A stretch of 64,000 bases of DNA from Frateuria defendens. Its GTDB lineage: Bacteria > Pseudomonadota > Gammaproteobacteria > Xanthomonadales > Rhodanobacteraceae. Positions 1 to 10,495 of this stretch are shown piece after piece. Below the pieces are notes generated by a model, which made no database searches, was not told where the DNA came from, and saw only the letters and a list, made by a program, of their open reading frames with translations. Position numbers and translations under genes: made by a program. The stretch spans positions 46,699 through 110,698 of the forward strand of contig NZ_LFQR01000048.1 of assembly GCF_001182895.1 (NCBI RefSeq), read 5' to 3'. How positions within the stretch are numbered: position 1 is the first letter of the stretch; each line of letters begins with the position of its first letter.

Positions 1-914
1 ACGTAGTCGTACACGCGCGGCAGGTCGGCCAGGTAGCCGAGCTTGCCGTCGCGGTAGTACAGGCGGCAGAAGAGGCCGAGCACCTTGATGTGGCGCTGCA
101 GGCCGGCGAGGTCGAACCAGCGCATGAAGCGCGCGTGGTCCACTTCGGTGCCGATCAGGTGGGTGGCCTTCAGGCGCAGCCGGTAGCTCTCGACCCAGCC
201 GTCGATACGTTCCTCGTCCCAGGCGACGTAGGCGTCGCGCAGCAGCGAGGCGAGGTCGTAGGTGAGCGGCCCGACCAACGCACCCTGGAAGTCGATGATG
301 CCCGGGCCGCCGCGCTCCAGCACCAGCAGGTTGCGGCTGTGGTAGTCGCGGTGCACGAAGCCCTGCGGCTGTTCCAGCGCGTTGTCCAGCAGCACGCGGA
401 AGGCGGCCTCCAGCACGTCCCACTCGCCGGCGTCCGGCAGCCGGCCGAGGTGCCGGCCGAGGAACCACTCCGGCATGATCTCCAGCTCGCGGCTGAGGAA
501 GGCGTAGTCGTAGGGCGGCAGGCCGCGCACGTCCGCGTGCGCCTGCATGCGCAGCAGCGCGTCCATGGCCTCGCCGTAGAGGCGGTCCGCGCTGTGGGCG
601 TCGAGCGCGGACAGGTACAGCCGCGAACCCAGGTCCTCGATCAGCAGGAAGCCTTGTTCCAGGTCCTGCGCGTAGATCGCCGGCACGTGCAGCCCGGCGG
701 CGGCCAGGCGCGCGCCGATCTCCACCCACGGGCGCGGGTCCTCCTGCGCGGGCGGGGAGTCCATCACGATCAGGCTGCGGCCCTGGCTGGCGCCGCGCCA
801 GTAGCTGCGGAAGCTGGCGTCGCTGGAGGCCGGCTCGAGGGCCAGCGCCGGGTCGCCGGTGGCGGTGCGGGCCCAGGCCAGGCGGGCCGTGGCGCGTTCG
901 TTGGCAGCTTGCAT
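1..914 (-). CDS. amgK: AmgK-type aminoglycoside phosphotransferase-family sugar kinase (3' end outside window)
   Basis: Predicted cytoplasmic kinase of the APH fold. AmgK phosphorylates the anomeric position of N-acetylmuramate/N-acetylglucosamine in the peptidoglycan recycling route that bypasses MurNAc-6-phosphate, and normally precedes the nucleotidyltransferase murU, which would lie beyond the left edge. About 304 residues are visible, starting MQAANERATARLAW. The Brenner-type catalytic loop reads FVHRDYHSRNLLVLE (H-x-D-x-x-x-x-N) and is followed by the metal-binding IIDFQGAL. The frame stays open to base 1, so the C-terminus is missing. The identification rests on motifs and overall pattern; another APH-family small-molecule kinase is the alternative. 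Confidence 0.82.
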   Translation of the reverse strand, partial: MQAANERATARLAWARTATGDPALALEPASSDASFRSYWRGASQGRSLIVMDSPPAQEDPRPWVEIGARLAAAGLHVPAIYAQDLEQGFLLIEDLGSRLYLSALDAHSADRLYGEAMDALLRMQAHADVRGLPPYDYAFLSRELEIMPEWFLGRHLGRLPDAGEWDVLEAAFRVLLDNALEQPQGFVHRDYHSRNLLVLERGGPGIIDFQGALVGPLTYDLASLLRDAYVAWDEERIDGWVESYRLRLKATHLIGTEVDHARFMRWFDLAGLQRHIKVLGLFCRLYYRDGKLGYLADLPRVYDY

Positions 915-1719
915 GCGGTCGGGAGCGGGGACGATACGATCAAGCTTAGTACGACGGCCGAAGCCCCGTCATGCCGGTCTGGCCGCTGTCCGGCAGGCCG
1001 CGCGCCGGATGGGCGGCAGTGCCGCGAGGCCGGGCGTGCGTCGGGGGCCGGGGGCCTCGCCGGCGGCGCGGACATGTGCGCATCGGCATCGGCATCGGTG
1101 TCGCGGATCGCACATTCCTTCAGGGCGTCGCGCGGGGTCTTTCCGGGGCTTGGTCCGCGACCCGGTTATAGCTGTGATGACAAGCATTGGCGCAGCCTCG
1201 CAGGATGTTGCGTGGTGATTTGTCGCATCGGCTCGACAGTCGTTAGGTAAATGTGGTGATCTCGCTATCGAGACGTTGACAAGTTTGGCCGTCCATTTCG
1301 CGGCCGGGCTTGCTCATGGGGCGCCTTGAATCCTGCGTTTTTCCAGTCATGGAACGAGTCCGATCGGCGGAGCAAGGCCGGTCGCGGGCGCGTGCGCCTT
1401 CGTGTCCGCGAGTGCGAAGCGCCGGTGAGGAGCCGCCCCGTGCCGGCGGCGCCGGGGCGCAGGGCGCGGCAAGGCATCGGAACAACCGTCCTGGGTTGGA
1501 CAAGCGAGACGACCCGTCCGGGCCAGCGTGGGGACGCGGCGGATGGGGACGGGGCAGGCGGTCGGACGAACCTGCCCAAGAGGCGCGGAGCGCTCCGGAG
1601 GGAATCGGGTGTTCGTGCCATGGCCGTCCAGACGGCCAGTCGAAACTGGTGAACAGAACGCTTGCGAGGGGAATTTTTGAATGCCTGGTTTCAGTGGAAT
1701 CAACGTGGTGGGGAGCGAG
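915..1719. other. Intergenic region, no supported gene
   Basis: About 800 bases separate amgK from the TonB-dependent receptor gene. Open frames here are rich in Arg, Ala and Pro, lack recognisable domains and look like by-products of high G+C. The stretch 1160-1290 is less G+C-rich and includes a TTGACA at 1276-1281, but no convincing -10 follows at normal spacing. The promoters of the two divergent genes presumably lie here; I cannot place them. Confidence 0.5.
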
Positions 1720-4329
1720 ATGAAGAAACGTCCGACTTTTTCGCAGTTGTCGGCGGCGGTGCTGCTGGCGCTGTCGCAGTGGGCCGTCGCGGGGAGCGCG
1801 CTGGCGGATGACAAGGCCGACGTGGCGGCCGACCCGAAGAAGACCAGCAACATGCAGACGGTGACGGTGACCACCGGCACGCACTCGAGCGAGCGCACCG
1901 CCAGCACCTCGCTGGCACCGGTGGACGTGCTCTCCGCCGAGGCGCTCAAGAGCACCGGTGCCACCGACGTGGCCACCGCGCTGTCGCGCCTGGAGCCGTC
2001 GCTGAACTTCCCGCTCTACGCGGGCTCGGACGCCTCCGGCTCGCAGCGCCCGATGTCCATGCGCGGCCTGTCGCCGGACCTGGTGCTGGTGCTGGTGGAC
2101 GGCAAGCGCTACCACACCCCTTCCTACATCAACACCAGCGGCCAGGGCTACGGCACCGCGCCGGTGGACTTCCAGACCCTGCCGCTGTCGGCGGTGGACC
2201 ACATCGAGGTGCTGCGCGACGGCGCCGCCGCGCTGTACGGCTCCGACGCCATCGCCGGCGTGGTCAACGTGGTGCTGAAGAAGGGCGCCAAGGGCGGCGC
2301 GCTCGACTTCACCGGCGGCCAGTACAGCGCCGGCGACGGCCGCAAGTACCTCGGTTCGGCCAACTTCGGCCTGCCGCTGGGCGACAAGGGCTGGGTGCGC
2401 TTCGACGCCGAGAAGGGCTACGACGGCCGCATCAGCCGCAGCCAGCCGAACATCTTCGCGCCCGAGATCGGCTCGCCGGGCCAGGGCAGCACGCCGAGCG
2501 TGCAGCACAAGAGCTTCAACCTCAACGGCAGCTACAACATCACCTCGAACCTCGAACTGTACTTCATGGCGGTGAACACCTGGCGCGACAGCGTGGCCAA
2601 GATGAACTACCGCTACCCCTACCTGCGCTACCGGGACTACAGCAGCAGGCAGATCGGCTCCCCGGCCAACGGCTACGTGGGCTACCCGGAGTGGGCGCTG
2701 TACCCGCAGGGCTACAACCCGGCGCTGGAGAACAAGACCCAGGACAACGAACTGGTGCTCGGCCTGCGCGGCGAGATCGGCGACGGCTGGCGCTGGGACG
2801 TGGGCGCCAACTATGGCCGCAACAAGCTCTCCATGTACACCGTGGGCAGCATCAACCGCGCCTACTACCAGGACTTCGGCACCAACCCCAACGGCGGCGA
2901 CTTCTACGACGGCACCTTCCGCAACAAGCAGCAGGTGCTGACGGCCGACATCACCAAGGACTTCAGCCTCTCCTGGCTGCCCAACTCGGTGACGTTGGCC
3001 TTCGGCGCCCAGTACCTGCGCGAGACCTATAGCCTGGATGCGGGCGACGTGGCCTCCTACTACGCCACCACCACCCGCGGCACCGCGCCCAACTCGGGCG
3101 TGCCACAGGCCGGCGCCCAGGGCTACTCGGGCTACAGCCCGCAGTCGGCCGGTGACTGGGGCCGCCACAGCGTGGCCGGCTACGTGAGCCTGGAGACCAA
3201 CCTCACCGACAAGCTGGGCGTATCGCTGGCCGGCCGCCACGAGAAGTACTCCGACTTCGGACGCACCACCAACGGCGCGCTGTCGCTGCGCTACGACTTC
3301 ACCGACAACTTCGCGCTGCGCGGGTCGGTGTCCTCGGGCTTCAAGGCGCCGTCGCTGGCGCAGTCCTACTACTCGGTGGTGGTGTCCACCAGCTACACGG
3401 TGGAGCAGGGCGTGCCGGTGGCCGGCCTCTACAACGGCGGCATCTTCCCGGTCACCAACGCGCTGGCGCAGACCCTGGGCGCGCGGCCGCTCAAGCCCGA
3501 GAAGTCGAACAACTACTCCCTCGGCATGGTGTGGAGCCCGATCGACAACCTCAACCTGACCCTGGACGTGTACCAGATCGACATCAGCGACCGCATCACG
3601 CTATCCGGCTCGATCCCCACGGTGTCGGCGAGCTACCCGGGCTACAGCAGCTACATCCAGAACATCCTGGCCCAGCACGGCGACTACGCCAGCTACGCCT
3701 CGGTGCAGTACATGATGAACGGCTTCGACACCCGCACCCGCGGCGCGGACCTGGTGGCCGACTACGACTACGCCTTCGCCAACGGCGGCAACCTGCGCAG
3801 CACGCTGAGCTTCAACGTCACCGGCAACAAGGTCACCGGCTACAACTCCATCCCGCCGAGCCTGGCGGCGGTGCAGGCGCAGTTCCCCAACGTGCCCTTG
3901 ACCAGCCGGCTGTATTCGCGTTCCCTTATCAAAGGGGTGTACGAACACGGCGGGCCGAACAGCAAGCTGGTTCTCAACGAGAACTACAGCCAGGGGCCCT
4001 GGTCGTTCAACGCCACGCTGACCCGTTACGGCGCGGTGACCCGCTACGCCGATGCCGGCCACGCGGGCAGGACGACCACGCCGCTGTATCCGAACGGACT
4101 CAACACCACGTTCGACCAGCGCTATGGCGCGCGCTGGCTGCTGGACCTGGCGGCCACGTACAACCACGACCGCTGGAGCTTCACGCTGGGCGCGGACAAC
4201 GTGTTCAACACCTACCCGGAGAAGAACAGCTACTACAACAACCAGACCAACCAGATGCCGTACCCGACCATGTCGCCGTTCGGCTTCTTCGGCGCCTACG
4301 TGTATGGCAAGGTGGGCTACCACTGGTAA
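1720..4329 (+). CDS. TonB-dependent outer-membrane receptor
   Basis: Outer-membrane gated channel driven by TonB-ExbBD, 869 residues, the usual size. The start at 1720 (MKKRPTFSQ) is preferred over 1681 because it follows a GGGAG ribosome-binding site and opens a normal signal peptide with cleavage after about Ala29 (SALA|DD). A TonB-box-like MQTVTVTTG follows, then a plug domain (roughly residues 60-170, with VLVLVDGKRY and IEVLRDGAAALYGSDAIAGVVN) and a long beta-barrel ending in an aromatic residue (YGKVGYHW). Three genes downstream on the same strand encode an exported flavin amine oxidase, cytochrome c and RidA-like protein, so the ligand may be an amine or a metal chelate; the substrate cannot be read from sequence. 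A hairpin at 4357-4381 separates it from the next gene. Confidence 0.93.
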   Translation: MKKRPTFSQLSAAVLLALSQWAVAGSALADDKADVAADPKKTSNMQTVTVTTGTHSSERTASTSLAPVDVLSAEALKSTGATDVATALSRLEPSLNFPLYAGSDASGSQRPMSMRGLSPDLVLVLVDGKRYHTPSYINTSGQGYGTAPVDFQTLPLSAVDHIEVLRDGAAALYGSDAIAGVVNVVLKKGAKGGALDFTGGQYSAGDGRKYLGSANFGLPLGDKGWVRFDAEKGYDGRISRSQPNIFAPEIGSPGQGSTPSVQHKSFNLNGSYNITSNLELYFMAVNTWRDSVAKMNYRYPYLRYRDYSSRQIGSPANGYVGYPEWALYPQGYNPALENKTQDNELVLGLRGEIGDGWRWDVGANYGRNKLSMYTVGSINRAYYQDFGTNPNGGDFYDGTFRNKQQVLTADITKDFSLSWLPNSVTLAFGAQYLRETYSLDAGDVASYYATTTRGTAPNSGVPQAGAQGYSGYSPQSAGDWGRHSVAGYVSLETNLTDKLGVSLAGRHEKYSDFGRTTNGALSLRYDFTDNFALRGSVSSGFKAPSLAQSYYSVVVSTSYTVEQGVPVAGLYNGGIFPVTNALAQTLGARPLKPEKSNNYSLGMVWSPIDNLNLTLDVYQIDISDRITLSGSIPTVSASYPGYSSYIQNILAQHGDYASYASVQYMMNGFDTRTRGADLVADYDYAFANGGNLRSTLSFNVTGNKVTGYNSIPPSLAAVQAQFPNVPLTSRLYSRSLIKGVYEHGGPNSKLVLNENYSQGPWSFNATLTRYGAVTRYADAGHAGRTTTPLYPNGLNTTFDQRYGARWLLDLAATYNHDRWSFTLGADNVFNTYPEKNSYYNNQTNQMPYPTMSPFGFFGAYVYGKVGYHW

Positions 4330-4356
4330 GGGGGGCGACAGCAGTATCGTTCCAGC

Positions 4357-4381
4357 GCAGCCCCGGCCCTGCCGGGGCTGC
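4357..4381 (+). terminator. Perfect 11-bp hairpin between receptor and amine oxidase genes
   Basis: Arms GCAGCCCCGGC (4357-4367) and GCCGGGGCTGC (4371-4381) pair perfectly around a CCT loop. The sequence after it is TTCAACACAAAAAGG rather than a T run, so it may be a weak terminator, a 3'-end stabiliser for the receptor message, or a processing site that sets different expression for the receptor and the downstream enzymes. Confidence 0.6.
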
Positions 4382-4428
4382 TTCAACACAAAAAGGGGTT
4401 CAAAAGTGGCACGTTTGAAACGGGGCGC

Positions 4429-6042
4429 ATGTTGATGGGTACGGATGGCTGTCGTTCGATGACGCGCCGCGACCTGCTGAGGATGATCGGCGTCACGGCA
4501 GGCAGCGCGGCGATGTACCAGGCGATGAGCAGCCTGGGTTTTGCGGCGGAATCCACCTTCCGCCAGCCGGCCGGATTGCAGGGCGCGCCCAAGGGCGCCT
4601 CGGTACTGGTCCTCGGCGCCGGCATCGCCGGCATGGTGGCGGCCTACGAGCTGCGCAAGGCCGGCTACAAGGTGCAGGTGCTCGAGTACAACGCCCGCGC
4701 CGGCGGCCGCAACTGGACCATCCACAGCGGCGATACCTATACCGAGCTGGGCGGCTTCACCCAGCACTGCAAGTTCGATCCGGGCCTGTACATCAACCCC
4801 GGTCCGTGGCGGCTCCCCTACCACCACCACGGCATCCTCCATTACTGCAAGGTGCTCGGCGTACCGCTCGAGGCCTTCGTGCAGGTCAACTACAACGCCT
4901 ACGTGCACAGCAGCAAGGCGTTCGGCGGCAAGCCGCAGCGCTTCCGCAACATGCGCGCGGACTACCACGGCCACGTGGCCGAGCTGCTCGCCAAGGCCAC
5001 CAACACCCGCAAGCTCGACCAGCTGGTCGACAAGGAAGACCAGGAGAAGCTGCTCGCCTCGCTGCGCGAGTGGGGCGCGCTCGACAAGAACTACGCCTAC
5101 GTGAAGGGCGAGACCAGCAGCAACCGCCGCGGCTACGAGAAGGAGCCGGGCGGCGGCCTCACCGCGCGGCCGGTGACATCCGAGCCGATGTCCTTCAAGG
5201 ACGTGCTCGGCTCGGGCCTGTGGGCGATGCTGCCGGTGGGCGACAACTACGAGATGCAGACCACGCTGTTCCAGCCGGTGGGCGGCATGGGGCAGATCGG
5301 CCAGGCCTTCGCGCGTGAGCTGGGGCCGCTGATCCGCTACAACGCCAAGGTCATCGACATCCACCAGGACGAGAGCGGCGTCACCGCCACCTACGAGGAC
5401 ACCACCAAGCCGGGCAGCAAGCTCACCGCCCGCGCCGACTGGTGCGTGAACACCATCCCGCTCTCCATCCTCGGCCAGATCCCGATGAACGTGGGCCAGC
5501 CGATGGTGGACGCGATCAACGCGGTGCCGTACGCGGCCTCGATCAAGGTCGGCCTGCAGTTCAAGCGCCGCTTCTGGGAAGAGGACGAGCACATCTACGG
5601 CGGCATCAGCTACACCGACCTGCCGATCACCAACATCAGCTACCCGAGCACCGGCTACCACAGCCGCGGCAAGGGCGTGCTGCTGGGCGCCTACATCTGG
5701 GGCCTGGACGCAATGGAGTTCACCGCCATGCCGCCCGAGGAGCGCGTGCAGCGGGCGGTGGAGTACGGCAGCCAGATCCACCCGCAGTACAAGCAGGAGT
5801 TCGACAACGGCGTGGCCATGGCCTGGCACCGCTCGCCCTTCACCCTGGGCTGCTTCGGCCTGTGGTCGGAGGAGGCGCGCGCCAAGCACTACGACAACCT
5901 GTGCGCGGTCGACGGGCGCATCGTGCTCGCCGGCGAGCATGCGTCGTATATTCCTGCCTGGCAGGAGGGTGCGGTGACTTCCGCGCTGGACGCCATCGGC
6001 CGGCTGCACCAGCGCGCGCTCGCGGGAGGGGCCAAGGCATGA
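4429..6042 (+). CDS. Tat-exported flavin monoamine oxidase-family enzyme
   Basis: FAD-dependent amine oxidase, 537 residues from 4429; an internal ATG at 4459 (MTRRDLLRMIG) would place the twin-arginine motif at the very N-terminus and is a good alternative start. TRRDLLRM plus a short hydrophobic stretch ending FAAES is a Tat signal, so the folded flavoprotein should act in the periplasm. The dinucleotide-binding motif is VLVLGAGIAGMVAAYELRKAG followed by the GG-doublet ARAGGRNW; the C-terminal flavin motif is LAGEHASYIPAWQEGAV. Its stop overlaps the start of a cytochrome c gene (ATGA), which suggests electrons go to the cytochrome instead of oxygen, as known for the nicotine enzyme NicA2 and its cytochrome CycN. 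The substrate amine is unknown. Confidence 0.9.
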   Translation: MLMGTDGCRSMTRRDLLRMIGVTAGSAAMYQAMSSLGFAAESTFRQPAGLQGAPKGASVLVLGAGIAGMVAAYELRKAGYKVQVLEYNARAGGRNWTIHSGDTYTELGGFTQHCKFDPGLYINPGPWRLPYHHHGILHYCKVLGVPLEAFVQVNYNAYVHSSKAFGGKPQRFRNMRADYHGHVAELLAKATNTRKLDQLVDKEDQEKLLASLREWGALDKNYAYVKGETSSNRRGYEKEPGGGLTARPVTSEPMSFKDVLGSGLWAMLPVGDNYEMQTTLFQPVGGMGQIGQAFARELGPLIRYNAKVIDIHQDESGVTATYEDTTKPGSKLTARADWCVNTIPLSILGQIPMNVGQPMVDAINAVPYAASIKVGLQFKRRFWEEDEHIYGGISYTDLPITNISYPSTGYHSRGKGVLLGAYIWGLDAMEFTAMPPEERVQRAVEYGSQIHPQYKQEFDNGVAMAWHRSPFTLGCFGLWSEEARAKHYDNLCAVDGRIVLAGEHASYIPAWQEGAVTSALDAIGRLHQRALAGGAKA

Positions 6043-6509
6043 AGACGAACCGTTCACTCGCAGGGCGTGCCGCGCTGGCGCTCGGCCTGGCGTTCGGCCT
6101 CGGCGCGGCCGGGGCGGCGCAGGCGGACAGCGCCGGCATCTACAACGCCTCCACCCTCAAGACCGCCAACGGCGAGCAGATCTACACCCACATCTGCCAG
6201 GGCTGCCACATGCCCGACGGCAAGGGCGCGGTGGGCGCGGGGCGCTACCCCAACTTCGCCGGCAACCCGGCGGTGGTCTCCGCGCCGTACCTGGCGCTCA
6301 CCGTGCTGCACGGGCGCCGCGACATGCCCGCCTTCGCCGAGCGCCCGGGTACGGGCGGCAAGGCCTTCGGCATCGTCACGCTGACCGACGAGCAGGTGGC
6401 GAGCGTGGTCAACTACATCCGCTCGCACTTCGGCAACAGCTACACGGACAGCATCAGCACGGCGGACGTCACGGCGGACGTCACGGCGCTGCGCCAGCCG
6501 CCGCACTGA
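6039..6509 (+). CDS. Periplasmic monoheme c-type cytochrome
   Basis: Small electron carrier, 156 residues. A Sec signal peptide (positively charged start, Ala/Leu/Gly core, cleavage near AQA|DS at residue 29) is followed by a single heme-attachment motif, CQGCH, at residues 53-57, with a likely distal Met in RRDMPAF. It begins at the ATGA overlap with the amine oxidase stop (6039-6042), so the two are translationally coupled. The natural reading is that it is the direct electron acceptor of the flavoenzyme and passes electrons to a terminal oxidase. The tail carries a short repeat (ADVTADVTA). Confidence 0.92.
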   Translation: MKTNRSLAGRAALALGLAFGLGAAGAAQADSAGIYNASTLKTANGEQIYTHICQGCHMPDGKGAVGAGRYPNFAGNPAVVSAPYLALTVLHGRRDMPAFAERPGTGGKAFGIVTLTDEQVASVVNYIRSHFGNSYTDSISTADVTADVTALRQPPH

Positions 6510-6557
6510 CCGCCGCACCGGCCGGTTTCCACCCCCAACCCACACAAGGAATTTCCC

Positions 6558-7052
6558 ATGCGCAAGCTCGCCTTCCCCGCCCTCTCGCTGCTGATGCTCG
6601 CGCCGCTCGCCGCCGGCGCGGCGGACGTGACCCGCTACAAGATCCCCAACAGCAAGTACCCGATCGCCGCCGCCGTCGAAGTGCCGGCGGGCAAGGCCGT
6701 GGTCTACCTGAGCGGCCAGATGGCCTCCATGCCGAAGGACGCCAAGGGCGCCAACGCCCCGGCCGAGGTGCTCGACACCAAGGCGCAGACCGTCGGCGCG
6801 CTCAACAACATCAAGAAGCAGCTGGAAGCCATGCACCTCACCATGGGTGACGTGGTGAAGATGCAGGTGTTCCTGGTGGCCGACAAGAACAAGGAAGGCA
6901 AGCTCGACTTCGCCGGCTTCATGGAAGGCTACAGCCAGTTCTTCGGCACCAAGGAACAGCCCAACCTGCCGTCGCGCTCGGCCATGCAGGTGGCCGCGCT
7001 GGTGAACCCGTCGGCGCTGGTGGAGATCGAGGTGATGGCGGTTCGTCCGTAA
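6558..7052 (+). CDS. Secreted RidA/YjgF/UK114-family protein
   Basis: RidA-family protein of 164 residues; RidA enzymes hydrolyse reactive enamine and imine intermediates to ketone plus ammonia. Unlike cytosolic RidA it has an N-terminal signal peptide (MRKLAFPALSLLML... cleaved near AGA|AD), so it should act in the periplasm. The arginine needed for imine hydrolysis in active RidA is retained as Arg140 in LPSRSAMQV, and the C-terminus VEIEVMAVRP is typical of the family. An AAGGAATT ribosome-binding site precedes the ATG at 6558. It lies 48 bases after the cytochrome gene and its expected substrate, an imine, is exactly what an amine oxidase releases, so a shared pathway is likely. Confidence 0.9.
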   Translation: MRKLAFPALSLLMLAPLAAGAADVTRYKIPNSKYPIAAAVEVPAGKAVVYLSGQMASMPKDAKGANAPAEVLDTKAQTVGALNNIKKQLEAMHLTMGDVVKMQVFLVADKNKEGKLDFAGFMEGYSQFFGTKEQPNLPSRSAMQVAALVNPSALVEIEVMAVRP

Positions 7053-7416
7053 GCCTCGCCTGATCGCGGCGGCGGAGCGCGGCCTGGCCTGCGCTTCGCC
7101 ACCTGACGCCCTCTCCCCGCCGGGGAGAGGGTTGGGGTGAGGGGACGCGGTCGCCATGCCCCAGCTTCGGGCGAGCTTCATCGCGAGCACCGGTTTCTCA
7201 CCCCGGTCTTCTCTTCGCTCTTCAAAGCCGGCGCCATCCATGGCGCCCCCGCGTGCTCTGGAGGGGAGAGGAAGCAAAGCTCGTACTTCCCCCGAAGCGC
7301 TGCTGCCAAAGTCGAAATACGGCCCTCCTGCAGCGGCGCATTTCATCCCCTCCGATCGGCGCAGCCGCGCTCCGCAGCGTGTACGCTTGCCGCTTTGGCC
7401 TGCATCGGATCGCGCA
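7053..7416. other. Intergenic region with a palindromic repeat
   Basis: About 360 bases without a supported gene. It holds an intergenic repeat near 7109-7143 (CCCTCTCCCCGCCGGGGAGAGGG plus flank, shown here only in part: core CCCCGCCGGGG) that recurs near 53149-53185. The repeat could act as terminator for the amine-oxidation operon. The promoter of the following sugar dehydrogenase must lie in the second half; none is obvious. Confidence 0.5.
7109..7143. repeat. Palindromic intergenic repeat (CTCTCCCC/GGGGAGAG type)
   Basis: CCCTCTCCCCGC pairs with the adjoining GGGGAGAGGG, followed by TTGGGGTGAGGGG. A reverse-oriented relative (CCCCTCACCCCGACCCTCTC, then CCCGCCGGGGAGCGGG) occurs near 53149-53185, and a partial one (CTCACCCCAACCCTC) near 37413-37427. 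Such elements are common between genes in Xanthomonadales. Confidence 0.6.
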
Positions 7417-8694
7417 ATGGACCTTTCCCCAGACCCCCACCTCGGCGTCATCGGCCTGGGCTACGTGGGGTTGCCGCTGGCGGTGGAGTTCGGCCGCCAT
7501 TTCGACACCGTCGGCTTCGACATCCAGATCGCCCGCGTGGCCGAGCTGCGCGAAGGGCGCGACCATACGCTGGAGACGTCGGCCGAGCAGCTTGCCGCCG
7601 CCACGCGCCTGCGCTTCAGCGACCGGGTGGAAGACCTCGCCGGCTGCAATGTCTATATCGTCACCGTGCCCACGCCGATCGACGAGGCGCAGCGGCCGGA
7701 CCTCAAGCCCTTGGAAGCGGCCTGCCGCATGCTGGGCGGCCTGCTCAAGCGCGGCGACGTGGTGGTGTTCGAGTCCACCGTGTATCCCGGCACCACCGAG
7801 GAGGTGTGCGTGCCGATCCTGGAGGCCGGCTCGGGGCTGGCCTTCAATACCGATTTCTTCTGCGGCTACAGCCCGGAGCGCATCAACCCGGGCGAGCACG
7901 CGCGCCGCGTCACCGATATCGTCAAGCTCACCTCCGGCTCCACGCCCGAGACGGCCGAGCGGGTGGACGCGCTCTACCGCACCATCATCCGCGCCGGCAC
8001 GCACAAGACCTCCTCGATCCGCGTGGCCGAGTCGGCCAAGGTGATCGAGAACGTGCAGCGCGACGTCAACATCGCCCTGGTCAACGAGCTGGCGCTGATC
8101 TTCCACCGCCTGGGGATAGACACCGAGGAAGTGCTGGCCGCCGCCGGCACCAAGTGGAACTTCCTGCGCTTCCGGCCCGGCCTGGTGGGCGGGCACTGCA
8201 TCGGCGTGGACCCGTACTACCTCACCCACAAGGCCGAGGTCACCGGCTACCACCCGGAGCTGATCCTGGCCGCGCGGCGCATCAACAGCCGCATGGGCAC
8301 CTACGTGGCCGACCGGGTGATCCGCCTGATGAGCGAGCGGCGCCTGCACATCGTGGACGCGCGCGTGCTGGTGCTCGGCTTCGCCTTCAAGGAGAACTGC
8401 CCGGACCTGCGCAACACGCGCGTGGTGGACATCGTGCGCGAGCTGGAATCCTCGCGCGCGCAGGTGGACGTGTACGACCCGTGGATCGACGCGGGCGAGG
8501 CCGAGCGCGAGTACCGCGTGCGGCCGGTCGCCGAGATCCCCGCGGGCGTCTACGACGCCGTGATCGTGGCGGTGGCCCACCGCGAGTTCGAGCGGTGGGG
8601 GCCCGAAAAAATCCGCGCCTACGGCAAGCCGGGCGCGGTCTTGTACGACGTGAAGTCGGTGCTGCCGCAGGACGCGGTGGACGGGCGCCTGTAG
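7417..8694 (+). CDS. tviB: UDP-N-acetylglucosamine/galactosamine 6-dehydrogenase (TviB/WbpA family)
   Basis: NAD-dependent four-electron oxidation of a nucleotide sugar C6 to the uronic acid, 425 residues. The start at 7417 (MDLSPDPHLGVIG) places the Rossmann motif GLGYVGLP within the first 25 residues; upstream extensions in frame run through intergenic sequence. The substrate-binding VTVPTPID, the central FESTVYPGTTEE, the NPGEHARRV segment and the catalytic cysteine in VGGHCIGVDPYYL are all present. Sequence style matches the TviB/VipA branch acting on UDP-GlcNAc or UDP-GalNAc better than UDP-glucose dehydrogenase. No other polysaccharide gene is adjacent, so its product pathway must be completed elsewhere in the genome. 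Confidence 0.88.
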   Translation: MDLSPDPHLGVIGLGYVGLPLAVEFGRHFDTVGFDIQIARVAELREGRDHTLETSAEQLAAATRLRFSDRVEDLAGCNVYIVTVPTPIDEAQRPDLKPLEAACRMLGGLLKRGDVVVFESTVYPGTTEEVCVPILEAGSGLAFNTDFFCGYSPERINPGEHARRVTDIVKLTSGSTPETAERVDALYRTIIRAGTHKTSSIRVAESAKVIENVQRDVNIALVNELALIFHRLGIDTEEVLAAAGTKWNFLRFRPGLVGGHCIGVDPYYLTHKAEVTGYHPELILAARRINSRMGTYVADRVIRLMSERRLHIVDARVLVLGFAFKENCPDLRNTRVVDIVRELESSRAQVDVYDPWIDAGEAEREYRVRPVAEIPAGVYDAVIVAVAHREFERWGPEKIRAYGKPGAVLYDVKSVLPQDAVDGRL

Positions 8695-8755
8695 CGCGCC
8701 GCATGCCTCCCGCCGCGGATGGGGCGAAGCCTTGCGGTGGCGCTCCATCCCATCC

Positions 8756-8786
8756 GGCCCTCCCCGGCTACACGCCGGGGAGGGCC
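8756..8786. terminator. Bidirectional hairpin terminator between convergent genes
   Basis: A perfect 13-bp stem GGCCCTCCCCGGC (8756-8768) / GCCGGGGAGGGCC (8774-8786) with loop TACAC sits between the ends of the sugar dehydrogenase (+) and amtB (-). A short TTGT follows on the plus strand. Confidence 0.75.
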
Positions 8787-8792
8787 TTGTCG

Positions 8793-10467
<1,675 letters not shown>

Positions 10468-10495
10468 CTAAAAACGTCGGCGGATGCTGCGCTAC

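Noticed and set aside
1243..3240. A 665-residue open frame on the minus strand antisense to the TonB receptor gene
   Set aside because: Its translation is Val/Ala/His/Arg-rich with no domain, and it lies opposite a clear receptor gene; such frames are expected at this G+C content. The same applies to the long antisense frames at 3601-6057, 7222-9903, 11185-12750, 14420-16564 and 38036-40201.
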